Assembly: GCA_003168375.1 (NCBI GenBank)
Contig: PMSI01000001.1
Coordinates: 1 to 64,000 of the forward strand
DNA: 64,000 nt
DNA from: Vulcanimicrobiota bacterium
GTDB taxonomy: Bacteria; Vulcanimicrobiota; Vulcanimicrobiia; Vulcanimicrobiales; Vulcanimicrobiaceae
Reading direction: 5' to 3'
Part shown: positions 1 to 7,875 of the stretch, piece after piece
Layout: every line of letters begins with the position of its first letter
Numbering within the stretch: position 1 is the first letter of the stretch
Program-made: the position numbers and the translations under genes
Notes under the pieces: model-generated
Databases searched by the model: none
What the model saw: the letters and a program-made list of their open reading frames with translations, nothing else
Told to the model about the DNA's origin: nothing

Positions 1-1
1 C

Positions 2-343
2 AGTTTTACTCCGGCGCTAACATCGATTGCCCAATTCGACCGCTTCGTAGCGTCTGGTCTGCGCGGCGAGCTGGAGGCGCTCTTACGGATCCTCGTCATG
101 GTCCACACACAGCGCGATCCCAAAGCCTTAATTGTCGCCAGTACATCGGCGAATCCGCGCGTCGGACTCCTGATCCTCGAAGACCAGCGGCGCCAATTCC
201 GAATCTGCGCAAACTTTAGTACGCAGCGGGAGATAGTCATCCCCTTCAATGCCGGCAGAATTCTCAAGGCAAAGCGGCTACAGGATGACCGCTTAGGACC
301 GCTAGGATACATGATTGACGTACCGAAAGATGGTTCGGTATGA
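2..343 (+). CDS. C-terminal part of an unrecognised protein (cut by left edge)
   Basis: The frame is open from base 2 to a TGA at 343, so this is the 3' end of a gene that begins before the window; the internal ATG at 98 is probably not its start. I do not recognise the family. The last ~70 residues alternate short hydrophobic strands with turns and could be a beta-sandwich C-domain such as those closing many glycoside hydrolases, but this is only an impression. The stop overlaps the next start by four bases (ATGA), so it is translationally coupled to the ROK kinase, which favours a role in sugar metabolism. Base composition is less GC-rich than the window core. Confidence 0.5.
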   Translation, partial: SFTPALTSIAQFDRFVASGLRGELEALLRILVMVHTQRDPKALIVASTSANPRVGLLILEDQRRQFRICANFSTQREIVIPFNAGRILKAKRLQDDRLGPLGYMIDVPKDGSV

Positions 344-1356
344 GCGGGAGATTGCCGCCCAGCAAAGAGCCCCGATCGGCGCCTCGATCAGCTTCCAACA
401 TTGAGGGGTCCTTGGTCTATGCGCTCGATATCGGAGGTTCTTCCGTAAAGAGCTGCCTAGTCCATGTGAAGGGCGATCAGGTTGCAATTCTGGAACGCTA
501 TGGAAGCGCCAGGCTGCCGTCGAGACAGTTCTCCGACGTAGAGCAAATCGTAGTGCAGGCCGTTGGCCAGGTGCTAAGCGCCACGCCGACGCTATCGGCT
601 GTAGGTATTAGCACAACAGGATCCGTGGACAGTTCTGGGATCGTCGTAAGCGCCGGCCATTTTCAAGGCTACGTTAACGTCTCTTGGAACAAATTGTTAC
701 GGCGAGACTTTCCTCGCCTTGAACGAGTGGTCGCAGTGAATGATGGACGCGCTTCGACCTGGGCCGAATACTGTGCGAACATCAGTAAGATCTCATCGCA
801 CATTCACGCTGTCGTGGGCACTGGCGTGGGTGGCGGCATCGTATATAAGGGTGACCTAATGCAGGGCGACAGCGGTCAGGCGGGCTATATAGGGCACATC
901 AAGATAACCCTTGATCAAACCGCACTTTGCAGTTGCGGGAAAATGGGGTGCGTAGAAACGTTAGCTTCGGGTCCGGCAATTGTACGGCACTTCAACGCTG
1001 ACCCGAGCGGTCCAAATGATGATTATGCAACTGCGTTCGACACTGTCTGCGAGCTTGCCCGAAAGGGCGACATGACAGCACGCGCAGCCTTTAGCCGCGC
1101 AGGTTATTTCTTGGGCATGGGACTCGGCAACGCGATGAACGTTCTCAATCCGTCTCAGGTTACGGTCGGAGGCGGCGTCATTCTGGCGTCCGAAAGCATC
1201 GACACCTTGGGAGATGGAGGCCCTTACTTGCGATCCGTCGCCGATGGAATTCAGGCCGCGGCGCACAAACGCGTTGCCGCAGCGGCTACGCTGCGGCAAT
1301 CGGTCCATGGGAATGACGGCGGAATGGTCGGTGCTGCACTCTTAGCGGCTCAGTGA
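340..1356 (+). CDS. ROK family sugar kinase (glucokinase-like)
   Basis: The 338-residue protein has the ROK fold signatures. The ATP-binding motif DIGGSS is at residues 30-35. A catalytic-Asp motif VNDGRAS is near 133-139 (Asp135). The glycine-rich GTGVGGG follows at 160-166, and GYIGH supplies a zinc-ligand His near 186. The zinc cluster CSCGKMGCVE is at 197-206. There is no N-terminal winged helix, so this is the kinase rather than the repressor type, and it probably phosphorylates a hexose or amino-sugar in the cytosol; the substrate cannot be read from sequence. The start overlaps the previous stop by four bases, so the two are co-translated. The first ~25 residues are poorly conserved and the true start could be a little downstream. 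Confidence 0.88.
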   Translation: MSGRLPPSKEPRSAPRSASNIEGSLVYALDIGGSSVKSCLVHVKGDQVAILERYGSARLPSRQFSDVEQIVVQAVGQVLSATPTLSAVGISTTGSVDSSGIVVSAGHFQGYVNVSWNKLLRRDFPRLERVVAVNDGRASTWAEYCANISKISSHIHAVVGTGVGGGIVYKGDLMQGDSGQAGYIGHIKITLDQTALCSCGKMGCVETLASGPAIVRHFNADPSGPNDDYATAFDTVCELARKGDMTARAAFSRAGYFLGMGLGNAMNVLNPSQVTVGGGVILASESIDTLGDGGPYLRSVADGIQAAAHKRVAAAATLRQSVHGNDGGMVGAALLAAQ

Positions 1357-1365
1357 CGACGCTTC

Positions 1366-2625
1366 TTACTCTGACGATAGCCTCCCGAGCCGATTGGCAG
1401 CGACGCCAATCCAGAGACCCAAGAAAATGAAGCCAAGGATACGAGCAACTGGCAACAGAAGGTCGCGGCCCGTCGTGACCTGAGGACTAGTTCCGATACC
1501 GAAAAGACTTGCCCCGACGATTAGAAACTCATCACGGATAAGTTTCAAGTCCGGCGGCCAGACGAATAGATGCTTATCAATCAGGAGAATCACCAGGGCG
1601 ATCAATAGCATAGCCGAACCTGCGACGAGCGATAGCCTCGTGAGGCTTGTACCGAAGGCGGAGCTAGCACCCCAGATCCGTAGCCACGTATTTCTAATCG
1701 CACCACCCGGCTGCGCGTGCATTTCTGCCAGATACTGTGCGTCAGCGATCTCACGGCGAAGTAATGGCGACAGTCCTCGGAGATCTTGAATGGGCTGCCG
1801 CAGCAGATAAGGGCTCGGCTGATACTTTCCCAGCAGCGATGTAGTCCCGCACTGCCTGGGCCAATCACACTCGACCACGACGACATCCAGCATCACTGAG
1901 TGCGGTAGGTCGAAATCTCGAAGTGAAACATTCCTCAAAGTACTGCCAGTAAGATCCAGCTGCATGACTTGAGACTCGTGCAACCGCATTTCGTGTATGT
2001 CACACGACTTAAAGGTGGCTGAAGACAGCTGTCCCTGTGCGATGCAAAGGGAGGATATGTTGCTCTTCTCGAATCGCGTTTCATGCACATTTGAAGATGT
2101 GAGGTGCACACTTGTGAACGCAGCGGCACTGAACTTACAATGAGAGACGGTTAGATTTTTCGCGGAGATATTGGTGGCTACACAAGATGATACGATGCAG
2201 CGCGTCAGGGACGCCGAATCAATTTGCGTGCCCTCGAGAGTGCATCCTGACAGCTCGGAATTGTCGACCGTGACCGATCGAAGGTCGGCCCGACTCAGGT
2301 TGACCCTATTTAGGCGCGCCTCGCGAAAGACGGCATGCTGAAAATTGCTCCCTGACGCGTCAATCTGCTGGAAACTACACGCAATCAGACTCGTTCTCTC
2401 GGCCGAGACGTCTCGCAGGCTGGAGCCCGAAAACCGACAATTGTCCAGATTGGCTGACTCCAAGTCCGCTCCATCCAGATCGCAGCGCTCGAATGACCGA
2501 CCCGACAGATCACGCCCGCGTAGATTGACCATCCGTAGGTCGATTCGGGAACGCGCCGTCGCTACGAAATTGGCCCAATCTTGCGGACTCGCACGAAGGG
2601 CGTTCAGAGCGTCTACGGACGCCAC
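1366..2625 (-). CDS. Pentapeptide-repeat protein with C-terminal ion-channel-like membrane region
   Basis: GTG start; 419 residues. Residues ~30-245 are an A(D/N)LxX-type pentapeptide repeat, with clear runs such as NLRGRDLSGRSFERCDLDGA, predicted to fold as a right-handed quadrilateral beta-helix. The C-terminal ~90 residues hold two hydrophobic helices (about 330-350 and 389-411). Between them is a short re-entrant-looking stretch ending in SLFGIGTSPQVTTGR, laid out like the TM1-pore-TM2 of two-TM potassium channels. The canonical TVGYG filter is not intact, so channel function is an inference. It lies 45 bp downstream of the YdjC gene on the same strand and is probably co-transcribed. Its role is unknown; pentapeptide proteins with membrane tails occur both in transport and as defence effectors. 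Confidence 0.75.
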   Translation of the reverse strand: MASVDALNALRASPQDWANFVATARSRIDLRMVNLRGRDLSGRSFERCDLDGADLESANLDNCRFSGSSLRDVSAERTSLIACSFQQIDASGSNFQHAVFREARLNRVNLSRADLRSVTVDNSELSGCTLEGTQIDSASLTRCIVSSCVATNISAKNLTVSHCKFSAAAFTSVHLTSSNVHETRFEKSNISSLCIAQGQLSSATFKSCDIHEMRLHESQVMQLDLTGSTLRNVSLRDFDLPHSVMLDVVVVECDWPRQCGTTSLLGKYQPSPYLLRQPIQDLRGLSPLLRREIADAQYLAEMHAQPGGAIRNTWLRIWGASSAFGTSLTRLSLVAGSAMLLIALVILLIDKHLFVWPPDLKLIRDEFLIVGASLFGIGTSPQVTTGRDLLLPVARILGFIFLGLWIGVAANRLGRLSSE

Positions 2626-2670
2626 GCCGGCACCAGATCATTCGAGAGTTCGAATAACGACATAAGGCTG

Positions 2671-3441
2671 TCAGAACGAGCCATAGGGTCGCGGCAAGTG
2701 GCCGGCAGACGTCGGCCAACCCTCGTTCGCGAGCTCCATGAGCCCACGGTGTTCGTCTTCTCGCGCAGAAGACAGCGAAGACACCGACTTGAGATATTCA
2801 TCGCAGTACCCCGGATGAACAACGACTTCTATTACGCTTTCCGATGGATGCTCTGCGATCTTGGCCTCTACCTGGCGCTTCAACTCCTGGGCTCCGAGTG
2901 ATCGGCCAGACCAATCTCGCACGATGGCAACGGAGCCCCGTATGCCCCTTGATCGCATGCGCACACCGATGGCGCCCGCGGCGCCGCGAACCGGCACGTT
3001 TAGCTCGGCCGCGAGCTTCACGTAGATCTCGAAAAGGTCTTCGCGACGGTGCATCCCGTGATGGCTGTCCAGATGATTTGGCAAGCCTCCAAGGAGCTCG
3101 ATTGCAACCTCGATCTGCCGTCTCCATTCGGCCTCGACTTCGCCCGGGTCGGGGAGCAGCTCGCTCTTTCTGGGGTCGCGGAAGCGCCCCGTAGCGGCCT
3201 CGACAAGGCTCGGGATCTCTGCCGCTGGCGACAATGGACTCCCGCCCGTAAGTTGCAGATGAACTCCCGCCCTGCCCCTGAGATCGGATACCCCCCAATC
3301 AACCATACGCGTGCGCGCTCCGAGGGCGGCCGTCATCAGGGACGTGCTTGTTATCGCGCCCGCGTCGAATAATTCGCGAATGGACTTACACACTCCATCG
3401 CTTAATCCAAAATCGTCGGCGTTTATAACGATCGAAGCCAT
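2671..3441 (-). CDS. YdjC/ChbG-family carbohydrate deacetylase
   Basis: The 256-residue protein begins MASIVINADDFGLSDGV, the ADDFG metal-binding signature of the YdjC (ChbG/HpnK) family. It also has HLDSHHGMH near residue 125, whose His and Asp residues complete the metal site, and a C-terminal VVVHPGY. Characterised members remove N-acetyl groups from chito-oligosaccharides or related glycans; the substrate here is unknown. It lies between a degenerate ROK gene upstream (137 bp gap) and the pentapeptide gene downstream, all on the minus strand, which suggests a small carbohydrate-related transcription unit. GGATGGA about 9 bases before the ATG could be the ribosome-binding site. Confidence 0.87.
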   Translation of the reverse strand: MASIVINADDFGLSDGVCKSIRELFDAGAITSTSLMTAALGARTRMVDWGVSDLRGRAGVHLQLTGGSPLSPAAEIPSLVEAATGRFRDPRKSELLPDPGEVEAEWRRQIEVAIELLGGLPNHLDSHHGMHRREDLFEIYVKLAAELNVPVRGAAGAIGVRMRSRGIRGSVAIVRDWSGRSLGAQELKRQVEAKIAEHPSESVIEVVVHPGYCDEYLKSVSSLSSAREDEHRGLMELANEGWPTSAGHLPRPYGSF

Positions 3442-3578
3442 CGCGCGATTCCATCCAATGGGCTGCCACGTTACTTAGGCCAAAGCGGGCTCGGCCACAG
3501 CGTTCCGGTTCTTCGAGATGTCGGGGACCCCTTCGCCCCCGCAACGTCATTCGTCTAGAAGCACCGATGGTGTGCAAT

Positions 3579-4826
3579 TCAGGGAGATTGAACCGTACGC
3601 CACAGCTCAACCGCCCCATAAAACTGAGCGTCACGGCCAAGTTTGGAAATCGAAATGTCGGTCTGATTCCACGCCAGTGGCCACGAAAGCTGACGGGCAT
3701 ACCTTACAACGCGATCAGGAAATCCCGGTAGCTCCGTTATCATTCTCCCCCCCAAAACGATACGGTGCGGGTTCAGTATCGTGATCACCGAATTTATGGC
3801 GAAGCCGAGGTATCTAGCCGCAACCTCCAGCACGGCGTCAGCGACAGGATCTCCCTCTGCTATACCGTCGGCAATTCGATCGTAGGGAATCTCGGTCCAG
3901 TCGCGCTCCGAGGCAATCCTCAGAGCCTTCCGGAACTTCGATCCTTCTGATACCGCATAAGACGATCCCCGCTTGCCCTCTTCCGACTGGTATGTGGAGA
4001 CAAGACGCTCACTCACCCAAGGACGACTTGCGAACACCTCCAGCGCACCGCTAGACCGCAACGCCTTATAGTAGGCGCCGTCGGGTTGAACAATCAGGCG
4101 TCCCAAAATTCCGGCTACGCCAGCGCCGACGTAAGCCAATCCATTCATGATAATCTTTGCCCCAACCCCTTCGTCGGCGAATATATAAACCAGACATTGC
4201 GAACCGGTATTCTCACAATCGGGGGCGACGACGTATCTATTTTCGCCTATCGCAAGACACTCAACATCATGAAAAACGTGACACTTCTTTTTCAGACGCT
4301 CCTGCATCCATTTCGTTACGCCTACCGACTCACGAATGCCTAAACGGCTTGAACTCCTAATGGTGTCGATACCCTGCAGCGTGCCGGGTAAGGAAATAAC
4401 TATCCCGGCGGGCTCTCGGCCACGTTCTTTCCAGAACGCCAGCAGCCTCCGTTCAATCTCTTCAAGAAGGCGCTGTCCATTAGAGTCCGTCTGGTACGGG
4501 GCCGGATCCCACGTCTGATCAGCGCACCGTTTGATCTCGCCGGCGGAAGCAATTTCACACTCAATCAGAGTGGCTTCGCGAGCCTCAAGAAGAACGACTG
4601 TCACGAGCTGGCTCCCAGCAACTTGTACCTTACGCTTCATCAGCCAACCCCAGTTCTTGGGAACGGGCACGTCAGTGGCCTGCACGATTCTGATTGAGTA
4701 TGGGTGACCTGAACCGCGATGGTTGTGCGCGCTAATGCGCACGGGACTGGTTTCGGTAACCGAGGCGCGTCCACCCAGTCGCAGATTCCCGGCCAAAGCG
4801 TTCAAGCAGAAGGTCGCCGATTTCAC
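3579..4826 (-). CDS. Degenerate ROK-family protein without P-loop or zinc cluster
   Basis: The 415-residue product has a recognisable ROK C-terminal half: an HDVECLAIGE segment equivalent to the catalytic-Asp region, ADEGVGAKI for the glycine-rich loop, GFAINSVITILNPHRIVLGG, and a final GRDAQFYGAVEL. The N-terminal DIGGT phosphate loop is not seen. The GH zinc His is Arg (GILGRLIV), and the CxCGxxGCxE cluster is replaced by a stretch without cysteines. Kinase activity is therefore doubtful, and a sensor or regulatory role is plausible. The start is GTG, and an in-frame stop lies only six codons upstream, so no longer N-terminus exists in this frame. It probably heads the YdjC/pentapeptide unit. 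Confidence 0.7.
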   Translation of the reverse strand: MKSATFCLNALAGNLRLGGRASVTETSPVRISAHNHRGSGHPYSIRIVQATDVPVPKNWGWLMKRKVQVAGSQLVTVVLLEAREATLIECEIASAGEIKRCADQTWDPAPYQTDSNGQRLLEEIERRLLAFWKERGREPAGIVISLPGTLQGIDTIRSSSRLGIRESVGVTKWMQERLKKKCHVFHDVECLAIGENRYVVAPDCENTGSQCLVYIFADEGVGAKIIMNGLAYVGAGVAGILGRLIVQPDGAYYKALRSSGALEVFASRPWVSERLVSTYQSEEGKRGSSYAVSEGSKFRKALRIASERDWTEIPYDRIADGIAEGDPVADAVLEVAARYLGFAINSVITILNPHRIVLGGRMITELPGFPDRVVRYARQLSWPLAWNQTDISISKLGRDAQFYGAVELWRTVQSP

Positions 4827-4914
4827 GGACTGCTCGCTGGCTTACTTCCTAGGCGGCTGCCAGCCTAAAGCCCGCGGAGACTGCATCTTCGGTCGGGCGC
4901 GCGAACTGTTCGGC

Positions 4915-5205
4915 GTGTACTTGCAGGTTATCTATCTCGCAAACATATCATGCGGCCACTGCGGAAACGTCCTCGTCGACCGGTCAAGCCGACCCGTGAT
5001 CTCGCCCGTCTCGACGCCCAGCGGCGCGCCATACTCGTACGACGAGAACCGCCGTCCGAAGTCGCTTATCCTTGCCCTTCGTTGCGTGCGCTGCAGTGTG
5101 GAGACCGCGTTTGAGCGGAACGGCGCCAACACCGAAGTCAAACCACAGTCGAATCCTCCGACCGTCTACTCCGGATCGGTGTACGTGGTGCGTGAGGGAT
5201 TCTGA
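4915..5205 (+). CDS. Small CxxC (zinc-ribbon-like) hypothetical protein
   Basis: The frame is open from 4723 to a TGA at 5203-5205, but its first part overlaps the ROK-like gene on the other strand. I place the start at GTG 4915 (TTG 4921 is an alternative). The ~96-residue product has two cysteine pairs, CGHC and CVRC, about 38 residues apart, as in a zinc ribbon. Third codon positions are GC-rich across this stretch, as expected for real coding sequence. No ribosome-binding site decides the start. Function unknown. It fills the otherwise gene-free gap between two minus-strand units. Confidence 0.45.
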   Translation: MYLQVIYLANISCGHCGNVLVDRSSRPVISPVSTPSGAPYSYDENRRPKSLILALRCVRCSVETAFERNGANTEVKPQSNPPTVYSGSVYVVREGF

Positions 5206-5239
5206 GCCGTTGGCTCGGCTCCGGCTTTGACGATCACAT

Positions 5240-6472
5240 CTACGGTCCTGTGAGGACAATGTCCATTGGCTCGTTGGCAAACCGCGGATCCCCAGCGGCG
5301 CGGAGTTGCGTGAGGCGTCGCACGACGTCATCGACCAGCCGTAGGACGGCCTTCGTCTCGTTCACATTCTCGCGACCTTCTCTCCCGCGCAACACGGTTG
5401 TTCGCCGCTGAAACGCCCCGAGCAGACCATCGTGGACTTCGCGTTCCGACTTGCCGAGGTCTCTGGCGATGAGCCGTGCCGCAAGTAGTGACAGTCGGTG
5501 CGCCAGTTCATTTCGGGAGTCGTCGCCCAAAATTGATTCGAGCGCCGTCACAGCCTCCAGCAATGCGCTCTCGTCATCACGAGCGAGCTCAATGGTCGCC
5601 AGGCGTTCGCCGGCAAGGCGCACCCGGTTTTGTCGCGTATCTTGAAGACTCGCCCATGTAGATGTCATCGCTGGAATGTGCTCCGGCCCGATAAGCGTCT
5701 TCCTCAGGTCTTGTCGCGGGGAGTCCCCGAGTAGCCTCAGACGGCCCGCTCCCTCCGGATAGAAGCCGACGTTTTCAATCAGGGTGGGACCCGCCGTTGC
5801 GGTCGATCGCTGTGCGACGGCAATTGCAATCAACATTCGGTCGACCGCCGTTCGGCAGGCGCCAATCACATCTTGTATGTCGCCCGGCTCACCTTCGCGT
5901 AAAATTGGGAGCCGAAAATTGTGCACGAACTGCGCAGGGACCTCAGAATTATCGTCCCAGGCAACGCCATTCCAGCGAGGGTCCTCTCGCGGATTCACTT
6001 GCATCGGACCAATGTCGTTTTCACCATCGAGGGAAATGGGCTGCGAGCGGACGTTGTGCAGCGGCGTTATCGCGTGGTACGGAAGGCTGTCAGCCGTCAA
6101 GAACGCCTCGATCTCGCGGTAGACGACTGCGAAGAACTCCGAAGGCTCACCATAAAGGAGCACGCCTTTCCGCATGCGCCGATGTGCAGCCTCCAGAAAG
6201 GCATTGCCGATTGACCGCGACTTGTCAGTTGCGAAGATGCTGAACGCCGTACGTGTTTGACCGCAAATGCGCTCGCGCAGCACGACCTCCTGCGCGATTA
6301 CCGACTGAAGCTGGGTCCATTCGTAGATTTGGAATACTTCGACGCCGAATTCATAGCCCCACGCCTTGTCATCATCTTTGTAGCCCGCCTCGACAAACTT
6401 CCGCTGATACACCATCAACCTTGGCCAGACCACAGTGAGCCAGGCAAGTAGCAATCCCTTTAGCTCGTTCAC
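5240..6472 (-). CDS. HEPN-like protein C, catalytic His lost (third gene of HEPN cluster)
   Basis: The 410-residue protein resembles its upstream neighbour (6469-7863) in layout. A variable N-terminal ~270 residues is followed by an ApeA-like HEPN-type helical region that begins near ALESILGDDSRNELAHRLSL and continues through AFQRRTTVLRGRE. At the place where active HEPN RNases have R-x4-H-G, this protein has R357-TTVL-R362-G, so the catalytic His is Arg. It may be a non-catalytic partner. I chose GTG at 6472 because it overlaps the upstream stop as GTGA; a longer start at 6502 would overlap by 34 bases. Family membership rests on motif layout read by eye and is an inference. Confidence 0.72.
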   Translation of the reverse strand: MNELKGLLLAWLTVVWPRLMVYQRKFVEAGYKDDDKAWGYEFGVEVFQIYEWTQLQSVIAQEVVLRERICGQTRTAFSIFATDKSRSIGNAFLEAAHRRMRKGVLLYGEPSEFFAVVYREIEAFLTADSLPYHAITPLHNVRSQPISLDGENDIGPMQVNPREDPRWNGVAWDDNSEVPAQFVHNFRLPILREGEPGDIQDVIGACRTAVDRMLIAIAVAQRSTATAGPTLIENVGFYPEGAGRLRLLGDSPRQDLRKTLIGPEHIPAMTSTWASLQDTRQNRVRLAGERLATIELARDDESALLEAVTALESILGDDSRNELAHRLSLLAARLIARDLGKSEREVHDGLLGAFQRRTTVLRGREGRENVNETKAVLRLVDDVVRRLTQLRAAGDPRFANEPMDIVLTGP

Positions 6473-7863
6473 GGCACTAATCCGACCACTAAGGCGTCCC
6501 AATCCGGTTCCTGACGCTCGCCAAGGCGCTTCTGTAAAGCGCGTCGCACGATTTCTTCCACACGCGGCGTCAGCGCTTCAACGGTGAGCGGCTCTCCAAG
6601 AACTCTTACCGCGCGGGGTTCGCTACCATGTGCGATCGCGCTTCGCATGTCGTAAGCTGCGCCGACCGTCCTGTATACAATTCTTCTTTCTGCCAGTTCC
6701 GTTTCAAGGTAGAACGCGGCATGCAGGGAACAGCGAAACTTGAGTTCGGTGTGATCCCCGTCGGCCGGCAGGAACAGTGCTTCCGCAGCGATGACGATAT
6801 CTAGTATGCGATCCGCGTCTCGTCGCCGCTCCGCGGCATCCCGGAGGCGTCGAAGCGCGAGGCTTGCAGGGCCCTGTGCCTGAGTCGCGCGCAGTGCAGC
6901 CCAGTAGCGCACGAGGTCTGCGGCGCCCGCGTCGTTGAGCGTAACTTGCGGACGAGGACTCTGCGTGTCGTCTAGCCCGGGTGTCGATGTCGGGAGGTAG
7001 TTTACTGATTGTATTCCCCACGGCGAGCCAATGGTAGCCCATGTCATCGTCGCGCCCGTCTTGGCAAGTCCAGTCGATACGAGCGGAAGTAAGCTGAGAA
7101 GCCGCTCCGGGTCGTCGAATCCGTTCTGCTCGTGCGCGCCGGGATGTCGGCCCGCTAAAACGTCCTCTGGTGTCGGGATACGGTCAAGTACGAGTTTGGG
7201 AAGCGCGATAGTTCGGCGCAGTGCGAGGCGCCGGTACGGCTCGCGCTTATATCGGCGACGCTGCGCCATATCGCCGGCGATTGCGTTCATCTGCAACGCT
7301 TTGATCGCCTCATCGTCTGTGAGCACGTCGATTACGAGTCCCGGCTCGAGCTCGAGTGGAGTTGCAACCTCGAGATCCCAGATCGGCGTCACGTAGACGA
7401 CTTCGAATGTGGCGGCGCGAACAACGGTATGCAGTTGCCTTAACAGCTTTTCGATTCGCCCCGGTTCGCCGAACTGCATATCGGTCGGCCGTTCATAGTC
7501 CGTATCGACTGGGACGACCGATGCGGCGATCCGATCTGGCGATATTGGAAATAGGTGCGACGCTGAACCAACCGCCTTACCGAGAATCGGACCGAAGTCG
7601 GGCTCGGCTGCGAGGGCGGCAACCACACTGTGAAAAGGAGCCAAATGAAACGTGGCCTCAATCGCCCCTGGCGTGTAAACCGCTCGCTCGCGGCATACGC
7701 GTAGGAAAATTTCTGGACCCTCCTTGATAAAGAAGTCCTCGCAGATGCTGCGATGTGCCCCGCTCAGCTTCCAGGCTTGCGCCGAGCTGGAAACCCAGCC
7801 CCAAAGGGCATTCGCGACGTCACGATATGGGGTGTTTTCCGGTACTGGTGCAATGAATGGCAT
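6469..7863 (-). CDS. ApeA-like HEPN domain protein B (Rx4H motif)
   Basis: The 464-residue protein has a C-terminal ApeA-like HEPN domain of about 90 residues, running from RILDIVIAAEALFLP through LKFRCSLHAAFYL to YDMRSAIAHGSEPR. The last segment contains the HEPN catalytic motif R407-x4-H412. HEPN proteins with this motif are commonly metal-independent RNases, and ApeA itself is an anti-phage protein; activity here is inferred. The N-terminal ~330 residues are a mixed alpha/beta region I do not recognise, possibly a sensor. The ATG is 12 bp after the stop of protein A, and its own stop overlaps the start of protein C (GTGA), so the three genes form one operon. Confidence 0.82.
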   Translation of the reverse strand: MPFIAPVPENTPYRDVANALWGWVSSSAQAWKLSGAHRSICEDFFIKEGPEIFLRVCRERAVYTPGAIEATFHLAPFHSVVAALAAEPDFGPILGKAVGSASHLFPISPDRIAASVVPVDTDYERPTDMQFGEPGRIEKLLRQLHTVVRAATFEVVYVTPIWDLEVATPLELEPGLVIDVLTDDEAIKALQMNAIAGDMAQRRRYKREPYRRLALRRTIALPKLVLDRIPTPEDVLAGRHPGAHEQNGFDDPERLLSLLPLVSTGLAKTGATMTWATIGSPWGIQSVNYLPTSTPGLDDTQSPRPQVTLNDAGAADLVRYWAALRATQAQGPASLALRRLRDAAERRRDADRILDIVIAAEALFLPADGDHTELKFRCSLHAAFYLETELAERRIVYRTVGAAYDMRSAIAHGSEPRAVRVLGEPLTVEALTPRVEEIVRRALQKRLGERQEPDWDALVVGLVP

Positions 7864-7875
7864 TGGCGGCTTGAG

